A stretch of DNA of 64,000 nt. Source: Cloeon dipterum. Its lineage: Eukaryota; Arthropoda; Insecta; Ephemeroptera; Baetidae. This document shows, one piece after another, positions 63,765 through 64,000 of this stretch (positions are counted from its first letter, which is position 1; each line of letters starts with the position of its first letter). Both the position numbers and the translations under genes were made by a program. The notes under the pieces are model-generated. The model was given only the letters and a program-made list of their open reading frames with translations, had not been told where the DNA came from and ran no database searches. The DNA is taken from NCBI RefSeq assembly GCF_949628265.1, contig NC_088790.1:26044545-26108544 (forward strand), read 5' to 3'.

Positions 63765-63900
63765 AAAATAATGAAAATAATGAAGCTAATTTAAATTTCC
63801 ACGCGACAAATACACACAAGACGGCAAAAGGAAATACAATTAAAGTCAGTTGATACAGGGCAACAATCGAAAATTAGAAAATTATTAGATTTTTGGATGT
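63765..63900. repeat. Duplicated segment (copy 2) related to 62165-62310
   Basis: Repeats the block at 62165-62310, with a small deletion after AATTTAAATTTCCA and a short tandem AAAATTAG change near 63870. Confidence 0.75.
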
Positions 63901-63904
63901 GATG

Positions 63905-64000
63905 AGTGGAATGATACTGGGCAACAATTAAACATTATTTTAATTTTTGGATGCCATGAACAATTGATAGATAAACAATTTATTCAACAATTATTTGCAA
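63905..64000. mobile_element. Family E repeat cut by the window end
   Basis: AGTGGAATGATACTGGGCAA at 63905 is the family E terminus and the following CAATTGATAG ATAAACAATT-like body matches. It continues past the window, so its length is unknown. The TTAA before the terminus has changed. Confidence 0.7.

Noticed and set aside
1..64000. tRNA, rRNA and CRISPR arrays
   Set aside because: I looked for conserved tRNA boxes, rRNA phrases and regularly spaced identical repeats and found none; the repeats present are dispersed MITEs and microsatellites.

Overview
This window looks like nuclear DNA of an arthropod, most likely an insect. The evidence is GT-AG introns of tens to thousands of bases, AT-rich introns with CpG-rich promoter patches, many short inverted-repeat DNA transposons, and animal gene families. 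I cannot name the species. Four protein-coding genes are well supported.

Layout. 1-12,977 has no gene I can support; it alternates AT-rich DNA with CpG-rich patches and microsatellites. 12,978-14,495 (minus) is a three-exon PIM-family serine/threonine kinase with a CpG-rich 5' flank. 14,496-22,834 is intergenic and holds three well-delimited MITEs: a TTAA-flanked hairpin, a hAT-like element with a perfect 8-bp duplication, and a TA-flanked palindrome. 22,835-25,740 (plus) is a four-exon Shisa-like small membrane protein. 29,370-57,560 (plus) is a Neuron navigator gene (NAV; sickie in flies). It has 33 coding exons in the form starting at 32,573, predicts 1,897 residues, and runs CH domain, serine-rich linker with SxIP motifs, coiled coils, AAA+ ATPase. 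Two further candidate first exons, at 29,370 and 48,137, are in phase with downstream exons. 58,626-61,843 (minus) is the 26S proteasome assembly chaperone PSMD5, convergent with NAV. 61,918-64,000 holds PSMD5 leader sequence, repeats and a doubtful coding fragment.

The genes are not an operon or pathway: PIM is a signalling kinase, the Shisa-like protein a membrane adaptor, NAV a microtubule plus-end and cytoskeleton protein, and PSMD5 a proteasome assembly factor. The most interesting features are NAV promoter architecture (a complete CH domain only from the upstream starts, none from the internal start), two in-frame stop-free micro-introns (57 and 54 bp), and a rich set of non-autonomous transposons. 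These include four copies of one hAT-like family, a nested insertion with a 9-bp duplication, and a palindromic element whose empty site is present elsewhere in the window. Exon ends were placed by eye from splice signals, phase and family similarity; there is no transcript evidence.
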